From Leptidea sinapis (Eukaryota > Arthropoda > Insecta > Lepidoptera > Pieridae), in NCBI RefSeq assembly GCF_905404315.1, contig NC_066310.1, positions 682,001 through 746,000 on the forward strand: a stretch of DNA of 64,000 nt, written 5' to 3'. The notes beneath the pieces are model-generated. The model was not told the DNA's origin. It saw nothing but the letters and a program-made list of their open reading frames with translations, and searched no databases. The translations under genes were made by a program, and so were the position numbers. This document shows positions 46,101-51,500 of the stretch, piece by piece; position 1 is the stretch's first letter, and every line of letters starts with the position of its first letter.

Positions 46101-48849
46101 GGCGCGCTAGTGACATATCTACCTCTTTTAATACTATAATATCATTGCCGTTAGCTATCTAATATATCATACTAGCTGACCCAGCAAACGTTGTATTTCT
46201 ATATAAAGTAATAAGAAATAAATAAATAATTAAAAATTTTGGGGTGTAAAAAATAGATGATGACCGATTTTCAGACCTACCGATTATTATTAAATCGTAC
46301 ATAATATGTATCGTACTACAATAATTATTATGTTCATATAATATATTAATATATATTCGATTTAAATATTATATTCGATTGCCATCTTGCAACTCTATTT
46401 CTGTGGATGGAACAGAATAATAATATAAAAATGGCGATACAAAAATAGATTATTATAGTATTTTTATTCCTGAATCATAATTAATTAATAAAAAAATTGT
46501 CAAAAATATAAAAATGTATATACAGGGTGGCGCAATAGAACGTGCATATTTAAAATATTGATTAAAAAATAAATACAAAAGGTATAGTTAAAATAAAACT
46601 GAGGTATTATTAAAAAATAACTGAAGTTTCTTTTTTAAAAATAACATCGTCTAAATGATGACCCTCTCTACGACGACACTCCTCTAATCGCAAACGGAAG
46701 TTATTGAAAACTTTCTTCAGTAATGCTGGTGTAATTGCTGCCATTTCACCATGGATATTCTCCTTGAGCTGATCGATGTTTTTCGGATTATTGCTGTAGA
46801 CTTTGTTCTTGAGGTATCCCCACAAAAAAAAGTCAGGAGGCGTCACGTCTGGACTACGTGGGGGCCATGGGATATCACCTCTTTTCGAAATCAGTCTGCC
46901 AGGGAACATCTGTTTCACAACCGCCATGGAGTCATTTGATGTGTGACAGGTAGCTCCGTCTTGTTGAAACCAAGTCCTAGAATTCACTATTCTTGCTCAA
47001 GCTCTGGAGCCAAAAAACCTTCCAACATCGCAACATAGCGTTCGGTATTAACAGTGACGTTTTGCCCCCGCGCATTTTCAAAGAAATTGCTGCCCATACT
47101 GTCACTTTAGGACTACGCAGTGGTTTCTGGTGCTTGAGTTTGGGATTCTCACTGTTCCAGTAACGACAATTTTGACGGTTTGTGAACCCATTGATATGGA
47201 AGTGGGCCTCATCTGAGAAAAGGATATTGTCAAAATTGGAAAATCGATTAAGCATTTCATTAGCAAATGCGAGCTTTGCTCCGAAGTAAGACTCTTTCAA
47301 TTCTTGTGTTAACTGCAGCTTGTAAGGATGCAGTTTATGATCCAAGTTTAAAATTCGTTGCAAACTTCGTCTCGATAAGTGTAAGACAGACGATCTCTTG
47401 CGAGTAGACATTTGTGGATCTCCTCGTACAGACTGCATAACTCTCTCAATATTGTCGTCGGTCCTAGATGATCTTGGACGACCTTTTGCTTGTGGTTTAA
47501 ACGTTGAACCAGTCTCTTCAAAACGCTGTACCCATATTTTAATTAAATTAGCACTCGGAGCTTCACTAATTTGCCGTAGTCCATATTCAGAACAATATAA
47601 ACGCCTAGTAACGATGTATGAACGAGAGTTCTCGTAAAATGCGCGCACGCAAAATGCGCGACGCTTCCCGTCGAAGTGACTCATATTGACTAAAACTCCA
47701 TGAGCCCGCCTACCTAACGATGCGGACTCCCCCCGCCCGCGCACTTTCTACCCCGCGAAAAAAGATGATGCAATATGCACGTTCTATTGCGCCACCCTGT
47801 ATTTGGGGGTGGGTCACCCTTATCATTAATGGTTTAGATATAAATATTCTAATTAGTTATTCATTTTCAACTATTTTTCAATTTTATTTCTGAACTATGG
47901 CGGCCACGTCAAAGGAAAATCAAAATTGTTGTTTTTATTTAAATCCGTGCATTTTCATGTTTATTCAAACCTTTTAAACCTTCCCTGAACTTCCACAAAT
48001 AATTCAAGACCAATATTAGCCAAATCGGTCCAGCCGTTCTAGAGTTTTAGCAAGACTAACGAACAGCAATTAATTTTTATATATATATATTATATTAAGT
48101 CAAAACGTATGGTGTGGTGTAGTAACAAAAATATCTTCATTCTAAACTGAAACTACAAGTACCTCTGTAAACGGAAAATTATCTGAAAACCCATGCAGCC
48201 TCCAAATCACGCCCCTGCGTTTCGATTGCTTAATTGATATTGTACATTTTCTAAAATAAGTAATGTCAATATAATTCTATATATTATATTTATCCTCTTA
48301 AAAATACCTATTGTTTAAATGTGTGGTAGGGTAAACGTACGCTATACTCATTAGCTTGACGTTAGAAGCCACGTTTTCCAGAACTTATACTTGAAAAGTT
48401 AGCTTATTTCTGGACCGGCCAGTTCCTAAAAATTTTGAAGTCACGAGTTTTTGCGTTTGTCTTATTTATTATTATTATTAAAATAGAATATGTTACAAAG
48501 CGTCCATGCAAAACAACTATTCTAATGTCTCCATTAATCAGATATTTTATGGCAGTACTTCCTGCACAAAGTAATGTTTTCCTATTGCGAACAAAAAATA
48601 TTATATTATTGTTTCATATTATTTTTAAAATAAAATATTACTTTGTGATAACGAACCCTCAAATTATGCTAATGTAAAAATATAACAAAAGTAATAATAA
48701 TATTTAGATGGAACTACCTCAAGAATTTCATCACAGTACTGTTGCTTTTTTTCTAACAGCTCAAGAGATTTATCTTGTTTAACGAATTTAAGCTTGACAG
48801 CCACTTTCAACTGAATATCTCTAATATATTTTGGAATATTGTTTTCCAT
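19024..48849 (-). CDS. TSNAXIP1: Translin-associated factor X-interacting protein 1 homologue (12 exons)
   Basis: I assembled 12 minus-strand exons: 48718-48849, 44078-44212, 38896-39033, 33962-34140, 33568-33743, 31548-31674, 31288-31396, 30901-31070, 29891-30086, 28768-28920, 24679-24859, 19024-19193. All introns are GT-AG, all junctions keep phase, and the sum is 1866 nt, giving 621 residues. Exons 1-2 resemble the TSNAXIP1 N-terminal domain, exons 3-6 are coiled-coil, exons 6-8 hold the conserved GTPRPQWD, GGRDRWW, EYFDGL and YLRYEGKVRNLRLSRREL blocks, and exons 9-12 a helical C-terminal part ending in a basic tail. The mammalian protein (about 660 residues) binds TSNAX and is linked to spermatogenesis and cilia-type cells. 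Start: the ATG at 48849 begins MENNIPKY, facing RanBP9/10 across 286 bp. Introns are filled with mobile elements and one nested gene. Confidence 0.85.
19405..19605 (-). repeat. Degenerate copy of repeat family A
   Basis: An old inverted copy of the ~300-bp family. Recognisable pieces are 'gcacaggatgctggcg', 'agtgaaattactgggcta' and 'gtgacgagcgcagttattgt'. Confidence 0.6.
19930..20849 (+). pseudogene. LINE ORF1 with PHD-type zinc finger
   Basis: The frame 19930-20469 opens with a Cys/His-rich finger (CAICNEKFNDGVQCSLCHNL, then CFGC and WKCATC: the C4-H-C3 spacing of a PHD finger), followed by about 100 residues of coiled coil (KKELSDLNDT, ESRVSSVEKL). After a frameshift near 20430 the second frame (20499-20849) holds a C-terminal domain of the kind found in CR1-group ORF1 proteins and related to the baculovirus FP-like domain. 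The protein is thought to bind RNA and assist assembly of the retrotransposition complex. Confidence 0.75.
21326..22165 (+). pseudogene. LINE ORF2 endonuclease domain
   Basis: An AP-type endonuclease: IIFTETWLED, RRDRDYSLTG, DGGVLIATR, VIGDFNLSGIVW, LLDLDFSN and DTYHPALLI. It would nick target DNA for target-primed reverse transcription. The start (residues before IIFTETW) is present only as a short lead, and a frameshift near 22130 separates it from the linker and RT. Confidence 0.8.
22633..24156 (+). pseudogene. LINE ORF2 reverse transcriptase
   Basis: A 507-residue open frame containing the whole RT: KSPGPDNISSFFL, NYRPISKLCIIAKVFE, QHGFLKGRST, VIYTDYSKAFDKIDH (motif A), SGVPQGSLLGPLLF (motif B), SFADDMK (motif C) and GTRDLGVYHDSK. 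The jockey/CR1-type C-terminal WNPTYSTYVDRLESVQRRFL follows. The RT itself has no visible lesion; the breaks lie upstream. Confidence 0.9.
24679..24859 (-). CDS. TSNAXIP1: TSNAXIP1-like exon 11
   Basis: 181 nt, acceptor ttttcag, donor gtaagt. It encodes EFARELFRQRQLAQDKYIRE and ends in LDPAI, matching the family DPSI block. Confidence 0.8.
24860..25620. other. Unassigned intron sequence
   Basis: Intron 10 of the TSNAXIP1-like gene. A 75-codon plus frame at 24990-25217 has no family I recognise, and a GC-richer patch at 25300-25420 is also unassigned. Neither has features that support a gene. Confidence 0.4.
25640..27270 (+). pseudogene. Degenerate jockey-like LINE
   Basis: An old plus-strand copy of the family at 2500-7743. 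The frames 25769-26134 and 26516-26788 and the broken stretch between them keep GDGADGIPSGFAVKC, NYRPITLTPVYAKVFE, HQYGFMKKRST, LSGVPQGSHLGH and LFADDFKF. Many stops and small deletions. The 3' part fades near 27270. Confidence 0.75.
27333..27540 (+). repeat. Copy of the 'agctgac-c-gcaaacgttg' repeat (family B)
   Basis: Begins 'actagctgaccggacaaacg'. The same 5' motif occurs at 38484, 46172 and, inverted, at 62937. It is a common short interspersed element of insect genomes. Its internal part is diverged here. Confidence 0.5.
27540..28400 (+). repeat. Possible solo LTR or LTR-like sequence
   Basis: An 860-bp block that starts TGTTGTAG and ends CTCTTACA. It contains a duplicated ~40-bp unit (27674-27713 and 27714-27753, 'ctgacaagaacattttattt'), a GC-richer middle and an AATAAA at about 28243. 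The composition is LTR-like, but I see no flanking duplication and no coding sequence. Confidence 0.25.
28768..28920 (-). CDS. TSNAXIP1: TSNAXIP1-like exon 10
   Basis: 153 nt, phase 0 on both sides, acceptor attgcag, donor gtatgt. It encodes EEFEKVLRSVFPLKSDVDI, corresponding to the FPLKSE-I block of the mammalian protein. Confidence 0.8.
28990..29860. other. Unassigned intron sequence
   Basis: Intron 9. The GC-richer stretch 29000-29330 has the texture of an old retroelement remnant, but I could not place it. 29580-29600 is a (tta)n microsatellite. Confidence 0.35.
29891..30086 (-). CDS. TSNAXIP1: TSNAXIP1-like exon 9
   Basis: 196 nt, acceptor gaagcag, donor gtgagt. It encodes RAEWAYSVCAGAEQ, FKLFWGALHNHLSEDIYWGL and RYAKDRE, matching the family AEW-Y-L, LFW-L-G, EDVY pattern. 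Confidence 0.8.
30349..30376 (+). repeat. (atg)n microsatellite
   Basis: About eight to nine perfect trinucleotide units inside intron 8 of TSNAXIP1. Confidence 0.8.
30901..31070 (-). CDS. TSNAXIP1: TSNAXIP1-like exon 8
   Basis: 170 nt, acceptor tttgcag, donor gtcatt. It encodes PPYLRYEGKVRNLRLSRREL and IINDIWLSK, the best-conserved part of the protein. Confidence 0.85.
31288..31396 (-). CDS. TSNAXIP1: TSNAXIP1-like exon 7
   Basis: 109 nt, acceptor cataaag (weak), donor gtcatt (weak). It encodes WWQLADELSS and EYFDGL. The frame and family motif support it in spite of the weak splice sites. Confidence 0.75.
31548..31674 (-). CDS. TSNAXIP1: TSNAXIP1-like exon 6
   Basis: 127 nt, acceptor atttcag, donor gtccgt (a weak donor). 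It encodes the end of the coiled coil and the diagnostic GTPRPQWDICGDFISGG block. Confidence 0.8.
32318..32560 (+). repeat. Repeat family F, copy 1
   Basis: Shares 'attgacacactttttac', 'cctgtgttatgggttgcaag' and 'aaacatacataaatacatat' with 63110-63330. Class unknown. Confidence 0.65.
32570..33010 (+). pseudogene. LINE C-terminal remnant
   Basis: A broken plus-strand stretch keeps pieces (RHKPGSSPPMGFPRRIFLTR, then a degenerate LWNELP-FPGRYEMG region) typical of the C-terminus of the LINE family also seen at 43840-43970 and 57030-57425. No usable frame remains. Confidence 0.5.
33011..33567. other. AT-rich intron sequence
   Basis: Intron 5 of TSNAXIP1. It contains a long tata/atat tract at 33165-33210. 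Nothing else recognised. Confidence 0.5.
33568..33743 (-). CDS. TSNAXIP1: TSNAXIP1-like exon 5
   Basis: 176 nt, acceptor tttgcag, donor gtaggt. It encodes TVPRREYDNLESRF and further coiled-coil heptads, and completes the R codon split with exon 4. Confidence 0.8.
33962..34140 (-). CDS. TSNAXIP1: TSNAXIP1-like exon 4
   Basis: 179 nt, acceptor ttcgcag, donor gtaatt. It encodes LKDEGFSEYL and, at its end, DPVVLAIALERC, a conserved block of the family. GC-rich compared with its flanks. Confidence 0.8.
34200..34815. other. Intron sequence without recognised features
   Basis: Intron 3 of TSNAXIP1, upstream of a LINE. No gene or repeat identified. Confidence 0.5.
34815..36190 (+). pseudogene. 5'-truncated jockey-like LINE with 3' tail
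   Basis: The frame starts inside RT motif A (FDCVHHETL near 34847) and continues with GVPQGSILGPFLFLIYINDLP (motif B), LFADDTSL (motif C) and FLGITIDKKLQWGPH. A stop at 35494-35496 interrupts the C-terminal part, which continues to 35875. The 3' untranslated tail 35876-36190 (with 'gggagagtttcttgcgccgc') recurs in a much shorter copy at 56256-56590. Confidence 0.85.
36500..37045 (+). pseudogene. LINE linker and RT start, degenerate
   Basis: Plus-strand pieces include a linker-like frame (36528-36728) and then SAGVDGIAPLIFK, ISEGCLPSIWKKALIT and ILLLIGKILEIF-like text, the fingers region of a jockey-type RT. It stops at 37045 where the tail of an opposite LINE begins. Confidence 0.6.
37051..38140 (-). 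pseudogene. 5'-truncated jockey-like LINE
   Basis: On the minus strand the 3' end lies at 37051-37080 with an (aattcaaattc)n-type tail. The 3' untranslated part runs to 37267. Then two frames (37268-37903 and 37946-38140) give the RT thumb and C-terminal part (LFADDTSLIFKVKR, AIFLGITLDSKLQWG, SSAAYAVKKIR) with a stop between them. It is closely related to the copies at 34815 and 61050. Confidence 0.85.
38484..38640 (+). repeat. Copy of repeat family B
   Basis: Starts 'actagctgacctggcaaacg'. Includes 'gagatcagttgaatagttta' and ends in an (at)n run at about 38622. Confidence 0.5.
38896..39033 (-). CDS. TSNAXIP1: TSNAXIP1-like exon 3
   Basis: Residues 90-135, acceptor ttttctag, donor gtttgt, phase 0 at both ends. 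Sequence of heptad character (KLNMEISKLKNY) fits a coiled coil. Confidence 0.75.
39376..40350 (-). CDS. Homocysteine S-methyltransferase
   Basis: A single uninterrupted 324-residue frame. The family transfers a methyl group (from S-methylmethionine or S-adenosylmethionine) to homocysteine to give methionine in the cytosol. Visible are the N-terminal ILDGGFSSQL, DPLWTSRFL, ISTNTYQASVGAF, IAGSVGPYGAAL, FLAIETIPCEKEA, the first zinc-ligand block GMNCCSP and the second, GGCCRT, so all three zinc cysteines are present. The length matches the usual 310-330 residues of the mmuM/HMT type. The start MTDNILYG is chosen because the frame ends there and the glycine-rich beta-strand follows at about residue 18. 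It is intronless and lies within intron 3 of the TSNAXIP1-like gene, on the same strand. It could be an intron-nested host gene or an old retrocopy that stayed open. No stops are seen, so I favour a functional gene. Confidence 0.93.
   Translation of the reverse strand: MTDNILYGIGGNEKKVYILDGGFSSQLSRHVGTTADSDPLWTSRFLNTHPEDVVKTHLDFIRAGSDIISTNTYQASVGAFLRHLGVSSDEAYGLIQRAVRLAQKARIKYSEECKLLSISSRNILIAGSVGPYGAALNDGSEYSGSYTDLISEETMKNWHRPRIEALLQSEVDFLAIETIPCEKEALVLVNMLKDYPSAKAWISVSCKDDTSLSHGENFQEVARKCWESNHEQLIAVGMNCCSPKWVANLVRNIGNIPIVAYPNSGEKWDPGVGWKDDQCEPLCTFVPEWLQLNVQYIGGCCRTYSEDIAAIRNKVEHYRDNINL
40853..41393 (-). pseudogene. MADF-BESS protein, 3' exon
   Basis: Begins after a good acceptor (tttccttgcag). 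It reads, with small shifts, as the second half of a MADF domain (FRYVKKLKENSLSGSGANQL, YYNQLLFLLK), a linker and an intact BESS motif (HLSFFKGILPSLDGYTEL and FQSKVINIITEM), and ends in TAG at 40853-40855. BESS mediates protein-protein contacts. In Harbinger elements the MADF or Myb-type partner helps the nuclease reach the element ends. Confidence 0.7.
41460..41570 (+). repeat. Repeat family G, copy 1
   Basis: Contains 'agtctcgtgccagattttgg', 'gatgcctcgtgtagaggcg' and 'aacacgtgtcgaattg', also at 59158-59275 and, inverted, at 43448-43530. It lies in the intron of the Harbinger MADF-BESS gene, so it inserted into the transposon or is part of it. Confidence 0.7.
41660..42435 (+). pseudogene. 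Harbinger transposase (DDE_Tnp_4 type), broken
   Basis: The first frame (41670-41918) has FKFKRGRATISRTI and, near its end, FPHCSAEIDGKHV (first catalytic Asp). After stops and a shift, PYVLVGDK near 42108 supplies the second Asp, and the frame 42154-42435 has RARRYVKCAFGIMANKWPIL, where the family has a Glu in place of the Lys (VENAFG type), so the third catalytic residue is lost. HNF near the end (VLHNFV) is the usual C-terminal block. Confidence 0.8.
42552..42740 (-). pseudogene. MADF-BESS protein, 5' exon
   Basis: Starts ATG at 42738-42740 (MSEQNIDIDFL). After a one-step frame change near 42710 it reads as the first half of a MADF domain (RIIWDKSHEHYSDKF, NEWAAVCKKN) and ends at a gtgagt donor. 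The frame change shows decay. The DNA-binding MADF half continues in the exon at 41393. Confidence 0.7.
42996..43174. repeat. 14-bp perfect inverted repeat pair
   Basis: GTATGAAACGTGCA at 42996-43009 and its exact complement at 43161-43174 enclose about 150 bp. This may be a small MITE or a rearranged end of the neighbouring Harbinger element. No clear target duplication was seen. Confidence 0.4.
43448..43530 (-). repeat. Repeat family G, copy 2
   Basis: Inverted copy of the 41460 repeat, diverged at its inner end. Confidence 0.6.
43840..43975 (+). pseudogene. Short LINE C-terminal remnant
   Basis: A degenerate piece related to the HGECSEELF region at 57085. Here it reads as a broken 'itgsaqrscl' stretch. 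It is too short for more. Confidence 0.3.
44078..44212 (-). CDS. TSNAXIP1: TSNAXIP1-like exon 2
   Basis: Residues 45-89, between a ttttcag acceptor and a gtaagt donor. It reads IYRSAFTELI and DQIKSAYEHSL, matching the family pattern of the N-terminal domain (YRSAFE-F-I, then I-EY). Confidence 0.8.
44245..44500 (+). repeat. Repeat family C, copy 1
   Basis: Shares 'gaccgatttggctaatttt', 'aaaacaacatttttgatttt' and 'aataactaattac' with the inverted copy at 47802-48090. It looks like the 3' part of a non-autonomous retroelement. Confidence 0.6.
44520..45330. other. AT-rich intron sequence
   Basis: Intron 1 of TSNAXIP1. No gene or repeat recognised. Confidence 0.5.
45338..45399. repeat. Perfect 62-bp palindrome (30-bp arms, 2-bp spacer)
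   Basis: Arms 45338-45367 and 45370-45399 are exact reverse complements: left arm begins AATGGGACCCTTACTACAG, right arm ends with its complement, spacer GT. With so short a spacer it would extrude as a cruciform rather than form a standard miRNA hairpin. Confidence 0.95.
46172..46522 (+). repeat. Repeat family B, left part (split by a mariner)
   Basis: Starts 'actagctgacccagcaaacg' and includes a stretch shared in inverted form with 62480-62940 ('ggtctgagaatcgg'). It is cut at 46521 by the mariner-type insertion. Confidence 0.6.
46523..47799 (-). mobile_element. DD41D Tc1-mariner transposon with intact ends
   Basis: 1277 bp, flanked by TA on both sides (46521-46522, 47800-47801). The terminal inverted repeats are identical over 28 bp and begin CAGGGTGGCGCAATAGAACG. 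The single gene inside is on the minus strand and broken. Confidence 0.92.
46610..47682 (-). pseudogene. DD41D transposase, frameshifted
   Basis: The first frame runs from the Met at 47682 (MSHFDGKRRAF), shows a helix-turn-helix part (TRRLYCSEYGLRQI), and the linker WVQRFEETGS. The first catalytic Asp is in ILFSDEAHFHI. A frameshift near 47065 and another near 46990 lead to the last frame with WFQQDGATCHT (second Asp) and VTPPDFFLWG (third Asp). There are 41 residues between second and third Asp. The protein is dead, but the perfect ends mean the element could have been moved by a related enzyme. Sequence upstream of 47682 is open but lies outside the conserved start. Confidence 0.88.
47802..48090 (-). 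repeat. Repeat family C, copy 2
   Basis: Inverted relative to 44245-44500. It continues directly after the mariner insertion and ends in an (at)n run at 48078-48093. Confidence 0.6.
48718..48849 (-). CDS. TSNAXIP1: TSNAXIP1-like exon 1
   Basis: Residues 1-44, from ATG to a GAG|gtagtt donor, phase 0. It is Lys/Glu-rich and probably helical. Confidence 0.75.
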
Positions 48850-49135
48850 AATACCTTCAACTTCAAAACATCTATTATGTAAAGGTGAAATCTGTTATTT
48901 TATCTCTTTAGTGATTATCACTGTTGCTAACGTGTTATAATTATTATTACAGAATAAATATTTAGGTCACCTAAATAGTAGGTAAGTGAAAAATTAATAA
49001 TATTAGTGGCAACATACAGAGTTCTATACTCTGTGATAAAACGTACAATTATTTCAAAAGCTAGCAACACTGTACAGCGAAAACTGGATGTGACGTCATT
49101 GACAAATGACATAAAGAAAAATACGGAAATCAGAA
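48850..49135. promoter_or_regulatory. Shared promoter of TSNAXIP1 and RanBP9/10
   Basis: The 286 bp between the two divergent start codons. It holds a perfect CRE (49092-49099) and no clear TATA box for either gene. Both leaders must lie inside it, unless extra non-coding exons exist. Confidence 0.65.
49092..49099. promoter_or_regulatory. CRE / ATF-CREB site
   Basis: Perfect palindrome TGACGTCA, 36 bp before the RanBP9/10 ATG and about 243 bp before that of TSNAXIP1. It is a known element of housekeeping and bidirectional promoters. Confidence 0.6.
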
Positions 49136-49328
49136 ATGGCTGCGATGGGTAGTGGACGAGGGACGATGGATTCCCAAAATCAAGTGCAAAGTGATGCTAT
49201 AGATCGTTTAAAATTGCTGTATCCCAATGTGAACGAAGATGAAACACCACTGCCAAGGTCATGGAGTACTAAGGACAAATTCAGCTACATCGGATTGTCG
49301 CAAAATAATCTCAGAGTGCACTACAAAG
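49136..49328 (+). CDS. RanBP9/10 (RanBPM) first coding exon, partial gene
   Basis: Starts ATGGCTGCG in a good context (gaaATGG) and ends at a strong donor (AAAG|gtaagaac) after 64 codons plus one base. The reading LYPNVNEDETPLPRSWSTKD, followed by KFSYIGLSQNNLRVHYKG, is the start of the SPRY-domain region of RanBP9/10, a scaffold of the CTLH E3 ligase complex that binds Ran and several receptors in the cytoplasm and nucleus. The N-terminal lead is short compared with mammalian RanBP9, which has a long Pro-rich one. The next exon, expected to encode a GKTPKDAASVRATHPIPAACG-like stretch, is not found in the remaining 14.6 kb, so the gene continues past the window or has a very long first intron. 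Confidence 0.9.
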
Positions 49329-51030
49329 GTAAGAACTTTCAAGGTTTGTTTATGGAATAGCTATTTTATAGAAAATTGCGATGTACGGGAAGGTAATAAC
49401 GTACGATCTATACAAGCTTATAATATGCGTGTAAGATGATGTGTCAGCATGAAATTATTACATTCCATCTTTTCATAAAATAGTCACTCAAACAAAGAAA
49501 TCAGCTGATCGTATATTTTGCGTCAACATAATATTTCCAAAATTACCAACTAGCTATACTGCGCATTTTAATTGTTTCCTCGCATATATGATCATATCAG
49601 GTTATAATTATTTTATTAATTTGTTTAATTAATTAAACAAGGTCAAGTTAGGAATATAGGAAATAAACAATTCTAATATAAATTGCATTGAATGTCTATG
49701 TTTTCACAAAGAAAAATTACGCTACTGTTTTATAATATATTATAAAATGTCTTAAATTTTTCTTAAATGAATATTACAAGTTGGCATAAGATGTGTTTTG
49801 TTCAGAAAATGTTAAAATTTTGACAATATTTTTATGACTGAAGAAGTATTTATTTCATTGAATTTACTTTTGTATCTGATCTATTGCCACATTTTATCAA
49901 TTAAATATCTATACTTAAGTGTTAAAAAATGATGTTCCAGTGTTATATAATTGCTATTCAAGTATTATTAAATATATGTTTTACAATTACATAGGTATTT
50001 TTATATTTTATATTTTTTTAAATGTACACCATACTTTTAACTGATTTAACTGATACCTTAAAGCAGGGCTGAGATTTGCCACTGATATAAAAATAAATAA
50101 CCGGTATAAAAATATATATGTCCTGTAGTATCACATCGGCCACTACAATGGCACAAGCACTGGTATCATCCAATGATAAACAAACCTTGCCCCAAGGAAA
50201 GGATGCCAACTTGAATGTATCCTATCCCAATCTGCTGACTTGTGCAGGCACTACACTCCTGACTTAGCAATGGTATGACATTCGAGAGGTGTGTCAGCAG
50301 AGACCTTGTAACCATAGAGATGTGTATTCAGCAGAAGGTGTAATTCAACCCCCCTGTTCTCTTTACACCCGAGAGAAGCACACGGCATATCATTAATTAA
50401 CTGTTGTTACAATCAATCAGGTTGTGTTATCTTCTCTAGTATTCAGTACACAGTGATGAAGTTTTGTATTTGGTAATAATGCTAGATGTTTACGATGATA
50501 ATGCTAAAAAATCTGTGCTAGATCACACTTAAATATGCTAAAAATAATTCCCAAAAAACTTCTTGTCTCTTGTTACATTCTAAAAAAATTAATAGTAAAT
50601 AGGTAGGGTAATTTAAAATGGAGTACATAATATTATTTGTAAATCATCAATATTGGATTCATCGTGTTTGTACTTTGTGAGTTAGTGCTATGTTGAGGGG
50701 CTATCTTCAAAATCAAAAGTTATTGGCATCACAAGTTACTCTTTAATCCCAATGATCAGTTTTTAGGAAAGACATTTTATTGTATAATTTGAAAAACACT
50801 AAAATATGCAAAATGCTTAGGCCAAATTTTTCATGCCAACAGGTATAAAAAAAAGCCAAAATGGCAACACTGCTAGTACATATTGAATTACACATATTTT
50901 TTTATCTTAACCTCGCTACAAAAAAGATAAGGGTTAGAAGTATAATTAGCAATTTATAATTATTGTCCATTTTTATAAATCGCTTAGTTTGGGTGACTTG
51001 TTGAAGTGATCACACTCAATGAAATATTGT
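49329..51030. other. Intron-like sequence downstream of RanBP9/10 exon 1
   Basis: AT-rich, with a GC-richer patch at 50130-50370 that I cannot assign. No exon with RanBP similarity seen. Confidence 0.5.
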
Positions 51031-51178
51031 GCTGCTACACAGTATTTTTATACTTTTTAGTGCATATTCTATCTATTGGTTTGGAATAGTGTTCTTGAAG
51101 TCAGTTGTTTTTTTGTTAATTTTTTTTATTATTATATAGAATCTAAAGTACACCAACTAATAATTTGTCTAAATATGT
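51030..51178 (+). repeat. Half copy of repeat family D
   Basis: Matches one arm of the fold-back repeat at 57815-58250 ('atttttatactttttagtgc', 'ttggaatagtgtt', 'aatttgtctaaatatgtg'). It is directly followed by a family A copy. Confidence 0.65.
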
Positions 51179-51179
51179 G

Positions 51180-51500
51180 TAGATTTTTTTATGGCAATAA
51201 GGGATGAGACGAACAGGACATTTAGCTGATGGTACTTGATCCGCTCTGCCTATTAAAGTGCAGTACCACTGGGGATTCTTGAAAAACCCAAAAATTCTGA
51301 GCAGCAATACAATTTCGCTTGTCTCCTTGAGACATAAGACGTAAAGTCTCATTTGCCCAGTAATTTCACTAGCTACGGCGCCCTTCAGACCAAAACACAA
51401 TAATGCTTACACATTACTGCTTCACGGCACAAATAGGCGCCATTGTAGTACCCATAATCTAGCCGGCATTCTGTGCAAAGGAGCCTCCCACTGGTAGATA
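51180..51500 (+). repeat. Repeat family A, full-length copy
   Basis: About 300 bp from 'tttttttatggcaataaggg' to 'gcaaaggagcctcccactgg'. Contains the marker 'taatttcactagctacgg'. No coding capacity. Class not determined. Confidence 0.75.

Noticed and set aside
48900..49075. RFX X-box-like half sites (gttgctaac, gctagcaac) in the TSNAXIP1 promoter
   Set aside because: The halves are too far apart and do not fit the full X-box consensus.
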